Assembly (NCBI RefSeq): GCF_000516985.1
Contig: NW_006917101.1
Location: 2,038,834-2,102,833, forward strand
DNA length: 64,000 nucleotides
Source: Pestalotiopsis fici W106-1
Taxonomy: Eukaryota > Ascomycota > Sordariomycetes > Amphisphaeriales > Sporocadaceae
Direction of reading: 5' to 3'
The notes under the pieces were generated by a model, which ran no database searches, was not told the origin of the DNA, and saw nothing but the letters and a program-made list of their open reading frames with translations. Each line of letters begins with the position of its first letter. Position 1 is the first letter of the stretch. Positions 62,201 to 64,000 of this stretch are shown here, piece by piece. The translations under genes were made by a program, and so were the position numbers.

Positions 62201-64000
62201 CTGCCAGACAAGGCTTTGCTGCCTTGGATGTCCCCCCGCACTACTAATATAATCACTATGCGCCGGCCGATGATTTGGTGCTCGGTTTGCAGAGTTGCCC
62301 TGTTCTTCCTTGTCCCCCCCTCCCTAAAGTAGGTTCTTTTGACTAACATGTACACCGACCAAAGAGAGGACCCCATCGTCACAAGGGCACCGGCTGAATG
62401 GTTCGAGTTGATCAGTATAGGGATTTGCATTGCGCCAAAACTAATGTTGACCCTATCCCTGTCAGATTGTCTAGTTCGTCGTGTTCTTGTCGACGCGTTT
62501 GTACAAAGTAAACATTACACTGCTAGTGCATCTCTCTCTTCAGCGTGGTCCATGTTTGCCCTCCAACCCGGACCTGGGTGCTGATCCGATACTACGTTGC
62601 AAAAGAGCAGAGGAGCTGCGACTAGCTGTTTGATATTGTAGATTGACGTCAAGTGAACTGAGAGGCTCACGGATCCAGGAAAGGCAATGGTCATTACAGT
62701 CACTGGCAAGTAAGTCTGTCCCCATCACTCATCACTCACAGTATACAAATGAAGCCTGAAAGAGTGAACAGAATGTCGCTTCCCATGTTTGAAACAATTT
62801 GGATTCTGGTACTCGGAATTCATGAAGATGGATGGCTTTATCCATGCAACAAACAAATTATTACATGCCATGGGATTGATGCGGACTATCTGTGTGTTCC
62901 TTAATGTAGATAAGTATATCTAAATCGACACCTTCAATCTCCTTGCGCACAAGATGCTAGTCAAACCCAACGGATAATGTTATAAGCATATATGAAGAGA
63001 AAACAACCCCGTGCCTCACCAAGGTGAGCTCCTAATGCAAAGTATCACTATCTTTAATACTACAAGATAGTACAGCCAGTCTATCTGCATACACAAACTC
63101 TCACCACCGCTTGAATATAGTCCCAAAGGCCGGCTGCAGGTCATGTTGGTCCTTGCATGAACACCAAATAGCATGCAAGCCCAAAAAAAAAAATCCCTTT
63201 CATGGCGGGGCTGGAGGGGGGAAGTTTTTGATTGGCAGACTTGTTTTGTGAAATTCGACTCTCCGGATGCCACGGAAACGATCCGCGCGTTTGGGCTATA
63301 GAGTAGATATATATGAATGGACAGACGAGGATTATCTGTAAAAACAGAGTTTTCGACGGTGGTGAACTCAACAGCTCTGATGGGGTCACGCTTCAAGAAA
63401 ATTTCCTGGACAGACATGCATGACTCGAGGCGGCCATGATTGGAAAAAAATAAAATAAAAAGGTTGCTTTCTAATTTGGATATCGTTGGCAAATATTAAA
63501 ATATCGTATTATGGGAAAAGTGAACCGAGAATCGGGGAGACTTGCTGACAGTTGACATTACGTGGATAGTCGACCATTTGTAGGCTGATAGCAAGAGTGG
63601 CAAAACTGTATAGACCTCGAGCTCTATCAGGTGTTTCAAAGTCATTATGCCGGTAGACCGACAGCCATGGCATTGTCGTGTCTCTTATGAGCTGGCTGTA
63701 TGGTAACTAGACAGGAATACATCGTGATGAGAAACAAGAAAAGACGTAGATTGACGTCCCTCTTAAGGCAATTTGTATAAACAAATAGTAGTCAAATTGC
63801 ATGGAAAAACTACAAGTTGTATCTTGTTCTTGGTCAAAGTCGATTACTGCGATTTACTTTGTGGAAATTCATTCATATTTTCATCAATGTCACACCTGAT
63901 TTGTTGAGCAGATACAGAACCCGACATGTCAGTATTGAAACATATAAATTTTCTCCAATCAAGCTTTTCTATACAATATATAGGACTCTTCTTCAAATCT
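56256..64000. other. Gene-poor 7.7 kb to window end
   Basis: No gene family recognised on either strand. The first 1.5 kb is the promoter and leader of the Kin4-type kinase and holds pyrimidine tracts (57317-57360). Short microsatellites lie at 58739-58752 (GA), 58797-58811 (GCT) and 58821-58845 (CCTGC). Minus-strand frames of 149 codons (61981-62430) and 158 codons (63016-63492) are the longest and look like chance. Non-coding RNAs or spliced genes with short exons could be missed. Confidence 0.5.
58797..58845. repeat. (GCT)5 followed by (CCTGC)5 microsatellite
   Basis: Five GCT units (58797-58811), a short linker of related units, then five perfect CCTGC units (58821-58845). Confidence 0.85.

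Noticed and set aside
61981..62430. 149-codon minus-strand frame
   Set aside because: No recognisable domain or promoter; kept only as a note in the gene-poor region.

Overview
The window looks like nuclear DNA of a filamentous ascomycete (Pezizomycotina; Sordariomycetes, perhaps Hypocreales, is an inference). Genes have short GT-AG introns (55-285 bp), often with CTAAC/CTAAT-like branch sites. The products are typical of moulds: a PTH11-like rhodopsin-domain receptor, CE1, CE15 and GH12 plant-wall enzymes, an alkaline subtilase, and Srk1- and Kin4-type kinases. The first 5.8 kb carry the mark of repeat-induced point mutation (RIP): CpA and TpG are almost absent and TpA is in excess.

Layout. 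1-5.8 kb: an AT-rich block with two RIP-destroyed Ty1/copia relics, both on the + strand, ending abruptly near 5.8 kb at a small unmutated inverted-repeat unit. 7-10.4 kb: a 2-hydroxyacid dehydrogenase, then two unrecognised genes sharing a 461-bp divergent promoter. 12-18.2 kb: a DHA2-type MFS transporter and a seven-TM receptor-like protein. 19.3-28 kb: an accessory, secretory stretch with a CE1 acetylxylan esterase-like protein, an intron-containing tRNA-Pro(UGG), a sulfotransferase-like protein, a CE15 glucuronoyl esterase-like protein with an unusual active site, and an alkaline subtilisin. 31.7-33.8 kb: a ZIP metal transporter and a Ser/Gly-rich small protein. 33.8-41.5 kb: nearly gene-empty. 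41.5-56.3 kb: an Srk1/Rck2-type kinase, a Cys-containing protein with a long Asn-Gly tract, a GH12 endoglucanase, a small SMP-domain protein, a seven-finger C2H2-type protein and a Kin4-type kinase. 56.3-64 kb: no convincing gene.

The genes do not form one pathway. The clearest functional link is in 19-28 kb, where two enzymes that strip xylan decorations (acetyl and glucuronoyl esters) lie within 6 kb of each other and next to a secreted protease; a GH12 glucanase lies 20 kb further on. Exon boundaries were worked out by hand from splice consensus, reading frame and remembered family sequence; no alignment or transcript data were available. I found no polyketide, NRPS, CRISPR or similar system, and no convincingly new multi-gene system. 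The best leads are the CE15 catalytic-acid change, the Asn-Gly-tract protein and the divergent pair of unrecognised genes.
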